Origin: Siphonodentalium dalli
Lineage: Eukaryota; Mollusca; Scaphopoda; Gadilida; Siphonodentaliidae
Assembly: GCA_032622095.1 (NCBI GenBank)
Contig: CP136065.1
Location: 216,856,151 to 216,920,150, forward strand
Reading direction: 5' to 3'
Length of the DNA stretch: 64,000 bases
Shown: in pieces, positions 25,401-34,209 of the stretch
How the letters are laid out: the number at the start of each line of letters is the position of its first letter
How positions within the stretch are numbered: the first letter of the stretch is position 1
Translations under genes and position numbers: made by a program
Notes under the pieces: generated by a model
The model's database searches: none
Told to the model about the DNA's origin: nothing
The model's input: the letters and a program-made list of their open reading frames with translations, nothing else

Positions 25401-26374
25401 TCTCTGCACGATGCTAATTGCGGTGCGGTCCGACTTTCTTTTTTTAAGTTACGCCTTACTTTTCAACTTATTTTGACTTAGAAAATTCTGTCCGACTTAA
25501 TAACTTTAACAAATATGAACCGATTTCAATAAATTTTGGTATACAATGTACATTCTTCTCACAACACCCTCTCTACATGATGCGGCTCAGGGTTGGCTCG
25601 GACTGTTTTTCCTAACATTACACTTCATTTTCGACTTAGAAAATTTTGGGATTTTTTTGTGTGGATGCTATCAAGTTATGATATTTTCCGGAAGTTTCTT
25701 CGAATATGGGTTCGTAACAATGATTTTTACCACAGTTAAGTTGCGTTTCATTTTCTACCCTTTTTTGGGTTTCTGCAATCATTCGAACAAATATGAACCA
25801 ATTTGAATATTTTTTTTCTGTACAAGTTTCTTGCGACACCATATCGATATTATTAATCCAAATTTTTCTTTAAAGTTAAAAATCTTTTTTGTTGGGTTTA
25901 CGAATAATGCGGATTGAATTTGCCACGGTGGGGGTATTCTAGCATGCGAGTGCACACCTCTTGTTTAAATAAAAACTCATTAAGACTCCAAAAAATTAGC
26001 CTGCAACTGTGAACACATCTTTAACCCTTTCATGGTGGGATCTGCATTGGTTCAGCATTAAACACCCTGTGCCAGTGCATTCTCTTATATATATGAGTCT
26101 CCCATAGGGAGCCTCACATACCGGTATATAAGAGAATGCACTGGTTTACAAGATCAATGTAAATATTGTTACGCCAATGCATTCTCTTATATATGTGAGG
26201 CGCCCTGTGGGTTTTTGCTAAATTTCAGGAAGCACCAGTCATGAAAGGGTTAAATAATATTTTATTTATTTGTATTTTGTAGGATTGATGCCGTTTGTAT
26301 ATAAAATGCCAGAATACCTGGAAGATCCAAAGCTGCTTGCTCCTCCACCTTGGAAGCACAAGATATTAGACTGA
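10319..26374 (+). CDS. MRPS18C: Mitochondrial ribosomal protein S18C (bS18m), 5 coding exons
   Basis: Component of the mitochondrial small ribosomal subunit, homologous to bacterial bS18. Coding exons: 10319-10427, 11317-11522, 18588-18671, 21667-21793 and 26283-26374; all introns are GT-AG and phases agree, giving 205 residues. Residues 1-36 are basic with no acidic residue except near the end, like a mitochondrial presequence. Residues 37-105 (exon 2) are acidic and charged, without recognised homology. The bS18 core starts at [10 protein letters not shown] (112-121), with C121/C124 forming the CxxC metal-ligand pair, then [20 protein letters not shown], a basic helix, and a C-terminus ending [10 protein letters not shown]. 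This core matches MRPS18C rather than 18A or 18B. It is longer than human MRPS18C (about 142 residues) mainly because of exon 2. AATAAA at 26382 implies a very short 3'UTR. Confidence 0.95.
10455..10707. mobile_element. M1 mariner-like palindromic MITE
   Basis: Ends CAGTAATGCCCTAAATAATC and its complement, flanked by TA. The arms fold into a long hairpin. It lies 27 bp inside MRPS18C intron 1, very close to the donor of exon 1. Other copies: 23423-23636, 23791-23953 and 51891-52053. Confidence 0.8.
11317..11522 (+). CDS. MRPS18C: MRPS18C coding exon 2
   Basis: Encodes residues 37-105: a charged stretch including [13 protein letters not shown] and a Glu-rich end ([18 protein letters not shown]). 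Acceptor CTTCAAG, donor GTATGT, ending in phase 0. No match to bS18 is evident, so this is a lineage-specific N-terminal extension. Confidence 0.85.
11523..12373. other. MRPS18C intron 2, 5' part
   Basis: Mostly AT-rich intron. 11755-12300 contains two GATTGGT/GATTGGC motifs and GC-richer DNA that looks like a decayed repeat. No exon is apparent. Confidence 0.4.
12374..12527. mobile_element. Foldback element (near-perfect palindrome)
   Basis: Starts GGATTAACTGTCATG and ends CATGACAGTTAATCC. The arms include GGAGATGTAACCGTGAGGTA and its complement, with a short centre around AACCCTTCGGGTTT. Flanking duplications are not clear. Confidence 0.75.
12528..13456. other. Intron sequence with a possible eroded hAT end
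   Basis: Direct GATTTAAATC motifs occur at 12540-12565 and 13245-13280, and the right side ends TTGGCCAACCCTGG near 13293, like an hAT terminus. The matching left end is not visible. 13345-13456 is the left flank of the hAT at 13465 and has a paralogue at 44640-44755. Confidence 0.4.
13861..16544 (+). mobile_element. Nearly intact hAT transposon
   Basis: Perfect 17-bp terminal inverted repeats TAGAGCTGGGCGGTTTT and an exact 8-bp target duplication CTATACGT (13853-13860 and 16545-16552) define a 2684-bp element. Subterminal regions carry repeated AACCGAA/CCGAAA motifs at both ends, likely transposase binding sites. It lies inside the outer hAT, in intron 2 of MRPS18C. Confidence 0.96.
14119..16084 (+). 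pseudogene. hAT transposase (BED finger) with one frameshift
   Basis: DNA transposase of the hAT superfamily. The first part (14119-14712) contains a BED-type zinc finger around CKLCIKE...[10 protein letters not shown]; the second (about 14707-16084) holds the catalytic region, including VVSDNASNM, the [14 protein letters not shown] block and [15 protein letters not shown], and ends with the hAT dimerisation domain ([29 protein letters not shown]). One extra base in the run at about 14696-14700 shifts the frame; everything else is open. ATG 14119 is the first methionine directly before the BED domain. With a single disruption this is a young copy; a sequencing error cannot be excluded. It resembles ZBED-type hAT transposases rather than a domesticated gene, because the terminal repeats and target duplication are intact. 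Confidence 0.93.
17260..17480. other. Intron sequence, nothing recognised
   Basis: AT-rich spacer between the outer hAT and a tandem-monomer element. Confidence 0.35.
17486..18060 (+). repeat. Family-C pearl-like element
   Basis: Starts with a hairpin-like phrase ending GTGGAGCTATTGTCATCACTCC, followed by a CTGT/CCAT array and repeated monomers with AACCATAAGACCGAATGG, TTCATAT and CAGATTTGTTCAAATG. The same family recurs at 26964-27320 and in fragments at 27690-27870. Confidence 0.6.
18588..18671 (+). CDS. MRPS18C: MRPS18C coding exon 3
   Basis: Acceptor TTTCAG, donor GTGAGA, 28 codons in phase 0. Encodes the start of the bS18 core with the CxxC pair (CLIC) and SYK at the junction to exon 4. 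Confidence 0.95.
18736..19815. mobile_element. Terminal-inverted-repeat element (about 1.1 kb)
   Basis: AGACCAAGTCTTCTC at the left and GAGAAGACTTGGTCT at the right. Imperfect complementarity extends about 60-70 bp inward (left GTTGGGATTTTGCTTG, right complement similar). No clear target duplication and no transposase. Confidence 0.55.
20101..20941. mobile_element. hAT-like MITE (CAGCCCTGGGAATT ends) containing P1
   Basis: Inverted ends CAGCCCTGGGAATT and AATTCCCAGGGCTG, with subterminal CCTAGGCAA motifs at both sides. TAATG flanks both ends, so the expected 8-bp duplication is shortened or eroded. P1 is inserted at 20407-20789. Confidence 0.7.
20407..20789 (+). mobile_element. P1 piggyBac-like MITE
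   Basis: TTAA on both sides (20403-20406 and 20790-20793). Ends CCCTTTACCCAACA and TGTTGGGTAAAGGG. Inside are two perfect hairpins whose arms read CCAATGCATTCTCTTATATA, separated by an A-rich spacer. CCC ends with TTAA targets are piggyBac hallmarks. Other full copies: 40299, 40947, 44997 and 53870. Confidence 0.88.
20942..21666. other. MRPS18C intron 3, 3' part
   Basis: AT-rich intron without recognised elements; it ends in TTTATTGCAG, the acceptor of exon 4. Confidence 0.4.
21667..21793 (+). CDS. MRPS18C: MRPS18C coding exon 4
   Basis: Encodes residues 134-176 of the bS18 core ([20 protein letters not shown] and the basic helix [13 protein letters not shown]), ending in phase 1 before GTGAGT. 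This is the most conserved exon. Confidence 0.96.
21807..22430 (+). repeat. Family-B pearl-like element
   Basis: Hairpin CCCCCGAAAAAATTATTTCGGGGG, with the stem in GTCCCCCGAAA, then a CCGT/ACGT array (21855-21880) and at least three monomers with GGTTTCCGGATGATAA, GTTCGAATATGGGT and GAGTTATGGCCC. The monomers share text with family A although the hairpin differs. Its 3' limit is unclear. Confidence 0.6.
22431..23420. other. MRPS18C intron 4, unassigned part
   Basis: 22990-23160 contains CCATGG-rich text that is the inverted counterpart of 39805-39905 (GGGAAAAATGTCCCATG and following), so it belongs to an unnamed dispersed repeat. Otherwise nothing recognised. Confidence 0.4.
23423..23636. 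mobile_element. M1 mariner-like palindromic MITE
   Basis: TA-flanked, CAGTAATGCCCTAA start and its complement at the right. Its centre is AGAGCTTTCCGATGAATGG with its complement, as in the copy at 10455. Confidence 0.8.
23791..23953. mobile_element. M1 mariner-like palindromic MITE, short form
   Basis: TA-flanked. Same ends as the longer copies but lacking the inner GAGAGCTTTCC section; the loop is GGCAACAAGCC. Identical in layout to 51891-52053. Confidence 0.82.
24344..24466. mobile_element. Small hAT-like MITE (CAGCCCT ends)
   Basis: Ends CAGCCCT and AGGGCTG with inner GGCAATCGGCAATGCCGAAG-type inverted text. TACATA occurs on both sides, consistent with a partial target duplication. Confidence 0.5.
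24480..25215. other. Intron sequence, nothing recognised
   Basis: AT-rich MRPS18C intron 4 without exons or defined repeat ends. Confidence 0.4.
25217..25968 (+). repeat. Family-E pearl-like element
   Basis: 5' hairpin ACCCCCACTTTCGAAG...ATGGGGGGTAT, a CTGTCCGTC array at 25265-25325, and monomers with AACTCGAACAACTATGAACCG and ATTTCAATAATTTT. The 3' end has GCATGCGAGTGC followed by ACACCTCTTGTTT. A nearly identical ending (CACCTCTTGTTT after a small stem) closes the family-G element at about 37635. Confidence 0.62.
26025..26249. mobile_element. P2 piggyBac-like MITE
   Basis: TTAA on both sides (26021-26024 and 26250-26253), ends CCCTTTCATGG / CATGAAAGGG. The internal hairpins resemble those of P1 (ATGCATTCTCTTATATAT) but are more diverged. 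It ends 33 bp before MRPS18C exon 5. Confidence 0.8.
26283..26374 (+). CDS. MRPS18C: MRPS18C coding exon 5 (terminal)
   Basis: Acceptor TTTTGTAG; completes G176 and encodes [18 protein letters not shown] through ILD and TGA. YxDPxxL-type text matches the C-terminus of the MRPS18C family. Confidence 0.93.
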
Positions 26375-26381
26375 TGCTATT

Positions 26382-26387
26382 AATAAA
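26382..26387 (+). terminator. MRPS18C: Polyadenylation signal AATAAA
   Basis: AATAAA lies eight bases after the MRPS18C stop codon, implying a 3'UTR of only about 25-40 bases if used. Confidence 0.5.
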
Positions 26388-26963
26388 CTGCCTAATATAA
26401 CCACTCGAACTTGACATATTTCTTCCCCATGAATAGTCATCGTTGCACAAGTTGGTTTCCCAAATTTGGTGATTTTCTGAATTCATTAACGACATACCTA
26501 TGTTACCAGTATATTAGGCCCTATAAATATTCCCACATTATATAAATAATATTGGGTAAATTTTATATTGTGCATTTGCACAGAGGCTCTAAGAGCTTAG
26601 AAATTTCTATTATATAACCCTTTTGAGCACTGCCAAATTTACTGCATGCTGCTATTGCACAGCCACTCCACTCATATTCAAAAAAATTCACGAGATTGTT
26701 TTCCTTCGCAACAACTAGGAGCCTATTTCATGTCTTGGGAATGACTATAAATTATAACTTGGCACAAGATTTGAACAACATTTGACTGTAGAGTGACACA
26801 TGTCTCCATTGAGAACCAAGTCACTGCTTGGAAATCCAGCAATCCACCAGTAGTTATCAAATGGATCTCGCTGTGTTGACATCACTGAGAGCTGAATGAT
26901 CGAACCACCGAGCTTCAGACACACCCCAATATTTTGGCTTAATTGGTCACACTCACTTGTTTT

Positions 26964-27320
26964 TAGCTCACCTGAGACAAAGTCTCCGGTGGAGCTATAG
27001 TCATCACTCCTCGTCCATCGTCCGTCCATCCATCCGTCAACAATTCTTTAAACTTCTTCTCCTCTGGAACCATAAGACTGAATGGGTTCATATTTGGTGT
27101 GGATTTTCCCTAGGTGACTCACATTCAGATTTGTTCAAATGAGGTCACTGGGTCAAATAGTTGCGAAGCCAGGGCCATAACTCTTTCCCTCCATAGTAAT
27201 TCTTTTAAACATCTTCTCAAATACCATCAGGCCAAATGGGTTCATATTTGGTATGAAGGATCCTTGGGTGACTGGGGTTCAGATTTGTTCAAATGATGTC
27301 ACTGGGTCAAATGTGGGCGG
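26964..27320 (+). repeat. Family-C pearl-like element
   Basis: Hairpin AGCTCACCTGAGACAAAG...GGTGGAGCT, a CCGTCCATC array (27020-27040), then monomers with AACCATAAGACTGAATGG and CAGATTTGTTCAAATGA. A loose fragment follows at 27690-27870. Confidence 0.62.
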
Positions 27321-28240
27321 GGCCAGGGACATAACTCCAAAAAATATTAAATTTTTTTTTTATTTAACTCCATGGTCAATTATATATATATATATATTGT
27401 GCCCCCTGGCCCTTTACTCAAGTTCACTGCTTCTGCCACCCTGGTCCCAAAAATAATATTTACTCAAATTCTTGACAGAGAATCATTAATAAGAAGCATT
27501 TACTTTGGCTCTAACTGTATGCGGGGTATGCCTACACATGTCAAGTGAAATCTGACATTTTTATAAACATTCCCTGGAGATCTGCTAGAGGGCACTAATT
27601 CCCAATTACAACAACAACCTATCGTATGTATTGTTCAAATCTTTCAACAGGACATTTAACACTCCCACATCCACCACTTCACTACAACATATTTGGCAAA
27701 CTTGAAAAGTGTTCTTTGAAAGAACCACCAGCTCTATTTAGCTCATATTTAATATTGAGGCTCCTTTGGTGATTGTGATTCAGATTTGTTCAATCAGGGT
27801 CACCAGGTCAAGTAGGTGCAAGGCCAGCTACATTACTCTGTCTCCATAGTAATTCATGATACATGTATTTCTTCTATGCAAGAATCAAACTTGTTGAGCT
27901 GGAGGAGGGGGGGGGGGGGTGATCAGTTGTGTACAGTTGGTAATTTCAAGGTGGATATTCACCGATCTACATACATGAAGCCTCTCTAGCCACATATCCT
28001 GTTTAGATCTACTTATTTTAAAGTAATTATGAAAAGTTCTGACCGTTGTGGTCTCCAGAGTCCCAGTCTTATCAGTCTTTGCAGTGACTGTCTTGTTTAG
28101 TACTGGAGATGGTAACTGTGAAAGCTTACTATATATGTGGGATTTAATGAACCTCGGTAACTTTCTATAATATTTGGAAACCATGGTGACTTTATCAGAA
28201 AAAAGTGAGAATGAACTATGCAGCAATAGTCTGGCCCCGA
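27321..28240. other. Intergenic sequence between MRPS18C and TERF2IP
   Basis: Contains a short TA microsatellite (27381-27397), a family-C fragment (27690-27870) and a G run at 27907-27920. No exon is recognised. Confidence 0.4.
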
Positions 28241-28242
28241 GT

Positions 28243-28363
28243 CAAGTCTGCAAATAGTGTGTCTGTTATTTGCAGAATGAGGTCCCCAGAGGGTGAATTT
28301 AGTGATACTATATGCATAGTGGGCTAGCGTCACCAAATTCACCCTCTGTGGACCTCATTCTGC
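28243..28363. mobile_element. H1 hairpin element, partial
   Basis: Left end CAAGTCTGCAAATAGTGTG, then GCAGAATGAGGTCCCCAGAG with its complement. The right outer end (AAGGCTTG-type) is missing. Confidence 0.65.
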
Positions 28364-28680
28364 TTAAGTCTCATCTTCTAGGAAGTATCTATATAGTCTC
28401 AAATTAACATTGTTTTTATTTACTATTTCACATCTCTGTAGAAAATATCTACAGTACATTATCCAAAAAAAGAAATGAACAGATTCATTCTGTCATTCTA
28501 GTTTTTATATCGCTTGAGACAAAGTATCAATGAGAGTGATATATAAACAATAACTTTTTGTCTGTCATTAGTGTGAGTTCACCAACTTCAAACTACGAAA
28601 AAACTAGAATAGGCCAAATTTGTTCCAACTTTCTGAGAAGGTTCCTGGTAAGCCAATAAAAAAACATTGATTGAATTACA

Positions 28681-28934
28681 CAAGCCTTGAAATAGTAAGC
28701 ATGTCATTTGCAGAATGAGGTCCCCAGAGGGTGAATTTAGTGATGCTACCCTGCATAACGGGCTAGCATCACAAAATTCACCCTCTGGGGACCTCATTCT
28801 GCTTACACCTCAGCAGAATGAGGTTCCCAGAGGGTGAATTTGGTGATGCTATCCCGCTATGCGGGGTAGCATCACTAAATTCACCCTCTGGGGACCTCAT
28901 TCTGCAAATGACAGGCTCACTATTTCAAGGCTTG
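28681..28934. mobile_element. H1 hAT-like element with two tandem hairpins
   Basis: Outer ends CAAGCCTTGAAATAGT and ACTATTTCAAGGCTTG enclose two successive hairpins based on CAGAATGAGGTCCCCAGAGG. The flanks GAATTACA and GATTTACA match at seven of eight bases, fitting an 8-bp hAT target duplication. Confidence 0.8.
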
Positions 28935-28987
28935 GATTTACATCCTCTCCTGACCCTATTTTTAGTCCCTTTCTCAAATTTTTTTTT

Positions 28988-29200
28988 TTATTGTCTCCCA
29001 ACATTCCGACGGAGGACTATAATAATGATTGTCCGTCCGTCCATGCGTGGAGCCATGTGTCCGTCCGTCTGGAACTTTATCCGAGTCTGTATTCTATCAA
29101 TTTCTGGTCAATTTAAAAAAAACTTTGCACTTATATCAACCAGCATGGGAACCTGACCTTGAGTTCGGTCGGACTCATTTTGGTGTAGTTATTCCCCTTT
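28988..29200 (+). repeat. Family-D pearl-like element
   Basis: Starts TTGTCTCCCAACATTCCGAC followed by GGAGGACTATAATAATGA and a CCGTCCGTCC array. One monomer with AGCATGGGAACCTGACCTTG follows; related text occurs at 31320-31440. Confidence 0.5.
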
Positions 29201-29206
29201 TTCCCC

Positions 29207-29715
29207 TTTTTATGTTTACCCATACCATAGTATGGTAAACATAGTGTCGTTGCCTGGATTGACCACTCGCCGTTAGTCTGTCCGTCCGTCTGTCTGTCTG
29301 TAGACACTGATCGGAACCAAATTTTGTATATGAATTTCTCAGCACCAAATACAGATCGAGTTCGAATATGGGTTTGATCCGAGTTTTTTTTACAGAGTTA
29401 TGGCCCTTTTTCAACTTAGAATTTATGCATGCTGCCATAACTCAAAAAGAAATTATCTGACCATAACCAAATTTGGTATGTGAGTTGCTCAACCCAAAAT
29501 ACATATCGAGTTCGAATATGGGTTTGATTCGATATTTTTTAATGGAGTTATGGCCCTTTGACATAGAATTCATGAATGCTTCGATAAATCAACAATTTTT
29601 CAACTCATAGGAACCAAATTTTGTATGTGAGTTTCTCAACTCAAAATACAGATCGAGTTCGAATATGGGTTTGATCCGGTACTTTTTACTGGAGTTATGG
29701 GCCTTTGATTATTTT
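29207..29715 (+). repeat. Family-A pearl-like element
   Basis: Hairpin TTTACCCATACCATAGTATG..., a CCGTCTGTCTGT array (29276-29305) and three monomers with GAGTTCGAATATGGGTTTG and GAGTTATGGCCC. Confidence 0.65.
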
Positions 29716-29789
29716 ATTCATCGCTAAAATATATCAAAGATACACAGGTGGCACTGTCTAGATAGTATCTAATAAATCAGGTTCAGGAT

Positions 29790-29915
29790 GCTATGAAGTT
29801 GTCTCTCTCTTCTTGTGTCTTCTCACACAGATAGTATCCAGTTACAATACCATGAAGTTGTCTCTCTCTTGTGTCTTCTCACACAGAGATAGTATCCAGT
29901 TACAATACCATGAAG
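29790..29915. repeat. Tandem duplication (about 58-bp unit, two copies)
   Basis: The unit contains TCTCTCTTGTGTCTTCTCAC, ACAGATAGTATCCAG and TTACAATACCATGAAGTTG. Confidence 0.6.
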
Positions 29916-30357
29916 TTGGTTATCTTGTATTGAGTTAATTAACTGCTAGGAGATGTGTTGGCTGTATCAGATATACTTTATACTCTTAAGTATCTCTGGC
30001 CATATCATAGGTGGAATGTTTATACTATTATATTTTATATGCATGGTTATTTAAATTTCATCTTAAAGGCATAATCTGGTTTCATTGTTTAATAGCATTA
30101 CCATTGGAATTTTGTTGGTTTCATGGGAAGACAATTTTGGTTTTCAAAGTTTTAAAAACTTGAGAGCTCTGTATCAGTCTATGGGAACAAAATAATTGTT
30201 CATAACACTTTTAGTACTGTAGGTCTAGTTTGTTTTATCTATATATTAATGGAAAGCTTTTTCGACTTTGATTTCAATTGATTACATATGTGAATTGAAA
30301 AATTAAAGGGGCACACCAGGTTTGATGTATTTTTCCTGTACTCTGCATGAGATAAAA

Positions 30358-30610
30358 CTTTTTATGTGTACCTATACCATAGTATGGTACACATAGCGTC
30401 AATGTCCGGATTGACCACTCGTCTGTCCGTCCATCTATATCTGTCTGTCTGTCAGACACTTTAGGTATAATGCGATAACTCTAACATTTTCTATTTGATC
30501 GGAACCAAATTTTGTATATAGGTTTCTCATCCCAAAATACAGTTCGAGTTTGAATATGGGTTTGATCCGATTTATTTTAAAGGAGTTATGACCCTTCTTT
30601 TTTTTTTAAT
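30358..30610 (+). repeat. Family-A pearl-like element, short
   Basis: Hairpin GTGTACCTATACCATAGTATG, a CTGTCCGTC array, and one monomer with GGAACCAAATTTTGTATATA and GAGTTATGACCC. Confidence 0.6.
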
Positions 30611-31225
30611 TTGAAATTTGGATTTTTCATATTTTTTTAGATTGAATTTCCTCGCTCAATTTAACATAAACAAATATTAAAAAACTTTTATAATAATAAA
30701 AAAATTATTTAATAAAAAACAAAAATTGTCATTGACACTAATTTGTTTTAGTTGTATTCCATTAATAAGGTGTGATGTCCTGTATTGAAAATGTGAAGAT
30801 TTTATTGCAATAGTTGCATGTAATATAATGATATCAATAAATTGACATGTGAATATCCAGAGTATGAGAATACCTTTAATAGATGTCATTCCAAGCAAAA
30901 TCTGTTATTAATTGAGTGATGACATATGTTACAGAGCTCTAGGGGGGTGGTTGTATGAAGGTAAAGATGAACAACCTGCTGGCTGGATAATTCAGTGTTT
31001 ATCCTATCTGTCAAATTTATTAATGGCTAAACAATTGGATCTCACAGTGAGAGGTCCTTGTGTGAATAGGGACAGAGTTATGAGATTTAAAACGACTCCT
31101 CCCCCACCCCAATTACTTTAACCCCTTCTGAAGACAAATTATTTGACCTTTTGATTTTAAGTTAGGTACTGATATATGTATTACTGTGATCATATCTTTG
31201 ACCAACTATCAGTTATAGCTAATCG

Positions 31226-31288
31226 CTATCGCCAAGGTATGGGTTAAACATCTGCTGATCGTGTGCCGATCGTGATCGGCCTCTCGTT
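31226..31288 (+). repeat. Terminal stem-loop repeat, third copy
   Basis: Same as 2259-2310, with a small internal duplication of GATCGTG before the final GCCGATCGTGATCGGC CTCTCGTT. Confidence 0.5.
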
Positions 31289-31446
31289 CGTATATCCTGA
31301 GACGCTTCTTTTGTCCGAGCTTGTATTCCGTCATTTTCTAGTCAATTTTGTTATTAATTTGGCACAGATGTCAGCCAGCATGGGAACCTGCACACCTGTG
31401 ATCTTGAGTTCAGTCAGAGTTATTTTGGCAGAGTTATTGCCATTTT

Positions 31447-32288
31447 TAGCTCAACTTACTTAGTAAGTTTGAGCTATTGCCATGGGTTGGCGTCCGTGTG
31501 TGCATGTGTGTGTGTCCGTCAACAATTTCCTTTGGCACGGGCTACAGGTCGTACCTTTGCTCTGATCTTTATGAAATTTGTCATGAATGTTGACATTGAC
31601 ATGTAGATGGGAACGAGTCATTTTGGGGTCATTCGGCCAAAAAACATGGCCGCTGGTGGCCATCTTGGATTTCAAAATTAAATCCATTGGCGCGGGCTAC
31701 ACGTCGTTCTGTTCGTCTGATCATCATGAAATTTGTCATGGATGTTAATATTGACATGTAGATGGGAACGAGTCATTTTGGGGTCGTTCGGCCAAAAAAC
31801 ATGCCGCCAGCAGCCATCTTGGATTTTACTCTTTGCATGACTAAATCCTTTGGCGCGGGCTACAGGTCGTAGCTTTGGTCGGTTCTTCATGAAATTTGTC
31901 ATGGATGTTAACAATGACATGTAGATGGGAAACGAGTCATTTTGGGGTCGTTCAGCCAAAAAACATGGCCGCCAGCAGCCATCTTGGATTTTACTCTTTG
32001 CATGACTAAATCCTTTGGCGCGGGCTACAGGTCGTAGCTTTGGTCAGATCTTCATGAAATTTTTCATGGATGTTAACAATGACATGTAGATGGGAACGAG
32101 TCCTTTTTGTGTCAATTGGCCAAAAACATGGCCGCCAGCAGCCATCTGGGATTTTACTCTTTGAGTGACTAAATCCTTTGGCACAGGTTAGACATTTCAA
32201 TTAGCACCTTTCCTGTCCTATATACTGTCAACCATTAAATTATTCCCCTACCTAAGTTGAGCTACAGTGTCATTGACACTTTCATTGT
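31447..32288 (+). repeat. Family-F pearl-like element
   Basis: Hairpin AGCTCAACTTACTTAGTAAG...GAGCT, a short GTCCGTG region, then about four monomers of 150-160 bp with AAATCCTTTGGCGCGGGCTA, CATGTAGATGGGAACGAGTC and AACATGGCCGCCAGCAGCCA. It ends with stem-loop AGTGTCATTGACACT plus TTCATT. Confidence 0.7.
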
Positions 32289-32289
32289 A

Positions 32290-33590
32290 TATGCTTGCTC
32301 TGTGGTTCTAGCAATTTAAATTGTTATCCAGGAATTTAAATGGGTTTAATTTGAAAATTACGGAACCACTAATATTCAATAAATTCCTATGATAATCTAC
32401 ATAATTATAAGGCCAAAAAATAAAATGGTGTGGTTCAGGTTACATCTCACAGAAAAACTTAGGGTCGGTTTGGTTCAGAAAAAAACAACATCACTTTAGA
32501 CGACATCAGACTATAATAGGCTAATAATAGGCTTAATAGTTTCGGGAAATGATACAAAAGTTATAGCAGATCAGCTGAGCACTGAATTAAAATAATTACT
32601 TGTCACTTCATTTCGGCAAAACAGAATCCACCTTATTTGGCTCCAAATGCTAAATTAATAAATGTCCCGAACTTGAAATCTGCTGCAGTGGTATCAACAT
32701 TAAGTCTGTTGAGGAGATACCGTGATATATCTGCATGGGCACCTGTCACGAAAGTCTCGCTGGGGAACAAGTGGCCAAACAAGTGCTAATTAAATAAAGT
32801 AACCGTTTGACTAGAGAACCCTACCCGGCTTAAATTGTTGTATTATAGAAAGGCTGACTTTCTAATCCCTTTCACAAAGAAATTACTTGCTAACTCACTA
32901 ATTCAATGCCACCTTGCATGATTATGCAGCTTCTATTTGGTGTAGCTCTTCAGTACAACTACCAAAAATAAACTAATTTTTTCAAATTAAATTATCGGTT
33001 TGTTCTGAGTTTGAATAGATATACATACAGGTATTGGTGATGAAGAGATTAAATCCATTAAATGGCTTGCTGTTGAATCCAGAGTATCCCAAAGAAAAAC
33101 ATCACAGATAGCAACTTAACAGTCCTGTTGAGGAAGGTGGGATAGCACGGGTTGATTATCATGTTTCTATATAAGTAGGAGTATTTATGTAGTAGTTATT
33201 ACTAAGCTCTAGTAAGCTGGGTTAATTCACTATCTTGTCCCTCTGCAGAAATGTCAAGCTGCCTTCCTGTTATAATTATATATCAATATTTTTATATCTA
33301 TATGCTATGAATGTCACCCTCTGTATTGCTCTTTTGTATATGTGCTTATGCTCACCTGTCTACTTGTTATGCATCTATTAGCCATTAACAAATTATCTAT
33401 CTATAGGCCTACAGTACATGTACAGTATGCTTTACACAATCAACATTTAATATTTAGTAATAATTTTTAGTGTCTCATGGTTACAACAGGGAAGGTCAGG
33501 CAACCCGAAACACACAATCCCCACCCCCATGACCTAAGCATATAATACAGTTAATGGTCACCACAGTCCTGTAAAGGTTTATTAACCCTC
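32290..33590. other. Intergenic sequence, nothing recognised
   Basis: About 1.3 kb of AT-rich DNA without coding exon, RNA gene or terminal repeat that I can see. Confidence 0.4.
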
Positions 33591-33595
33591 CCATG

Positions 33596-33854
33596 ACTGG
33601 AGATTCTTACAAATTTTACAAAAACCCTGTGCCAATGCATTCTCTTAAAAATGTGAGTCTTCCATAATGAGCCTCGCATATATAAGAGATCTGAGAATAC
33701 ATTGGCCTAACAATATTTACCTTGACCCTGTAAGCCAGGCATTCTCTTATATATGCAAGGCTCCATATGGGAGAATCACATATAAAAATAAGTTAGAGAA
33801 TGGACTGGCACAGGATCTCATCCGATCTGTAATGCTGCACTCATCATGAAAGGG
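33596..33854. mobile_element. P2 piggyBac-like MITE
   Basis: TTAA on both sides (33592-33595 and 33855-33858), ends CCCTCCCATGA / TCATGAAAGGG. It contains GGCCTAACAATATTTACC uninterrupted, the empty version of the site filled by an hAT in the P2 copy at 53304. It lies 250 bp upstream of the TERF2IP start codon. Confidence 0.78.
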
Positions 33855-34107
33855 TTAACGTTACTAGCTGAGTATCGATCATACATTCAGAGGCTCGCCA
33901 GTCAGTAGTGGTAGGCCTATTGGTCAAGGTAACTGCCAGACTCTAAATGAAACAGCCACACACTATAATTTGCACAATCCGGACGACTGCTCATTAATGT
34001 TCCGTTTTAGTAATTCCATATTTTCATAGAACTGGCTCCAGTTTCGAAATGTTTATTTGAAATTTTGTTTTCTAAAATTTTCAACCAAAGCTGGTATTCA
34101 TAAAATT

Positions 34108-34209
34108 ATGAATCACAGCACATCGTTATTCATCGACAAATCTAGAAATCCATTGGTATTTTTTATGCGACCATGTGAGGAAAGGAAGATTTTGAGACCA
34201 TTTATTGAG
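34108..34209 (+). CDS. TERF2IP: TERF2IP coding exon 1
   Basis: 34 codons starting MNHSTSLFIDKS, ending in phase 0 at GAG. The donor reads GAG|GCAAGT, a match to the consensus of rare GC-AG introns; no GT donor fits nearby. Confidence 0.85.
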
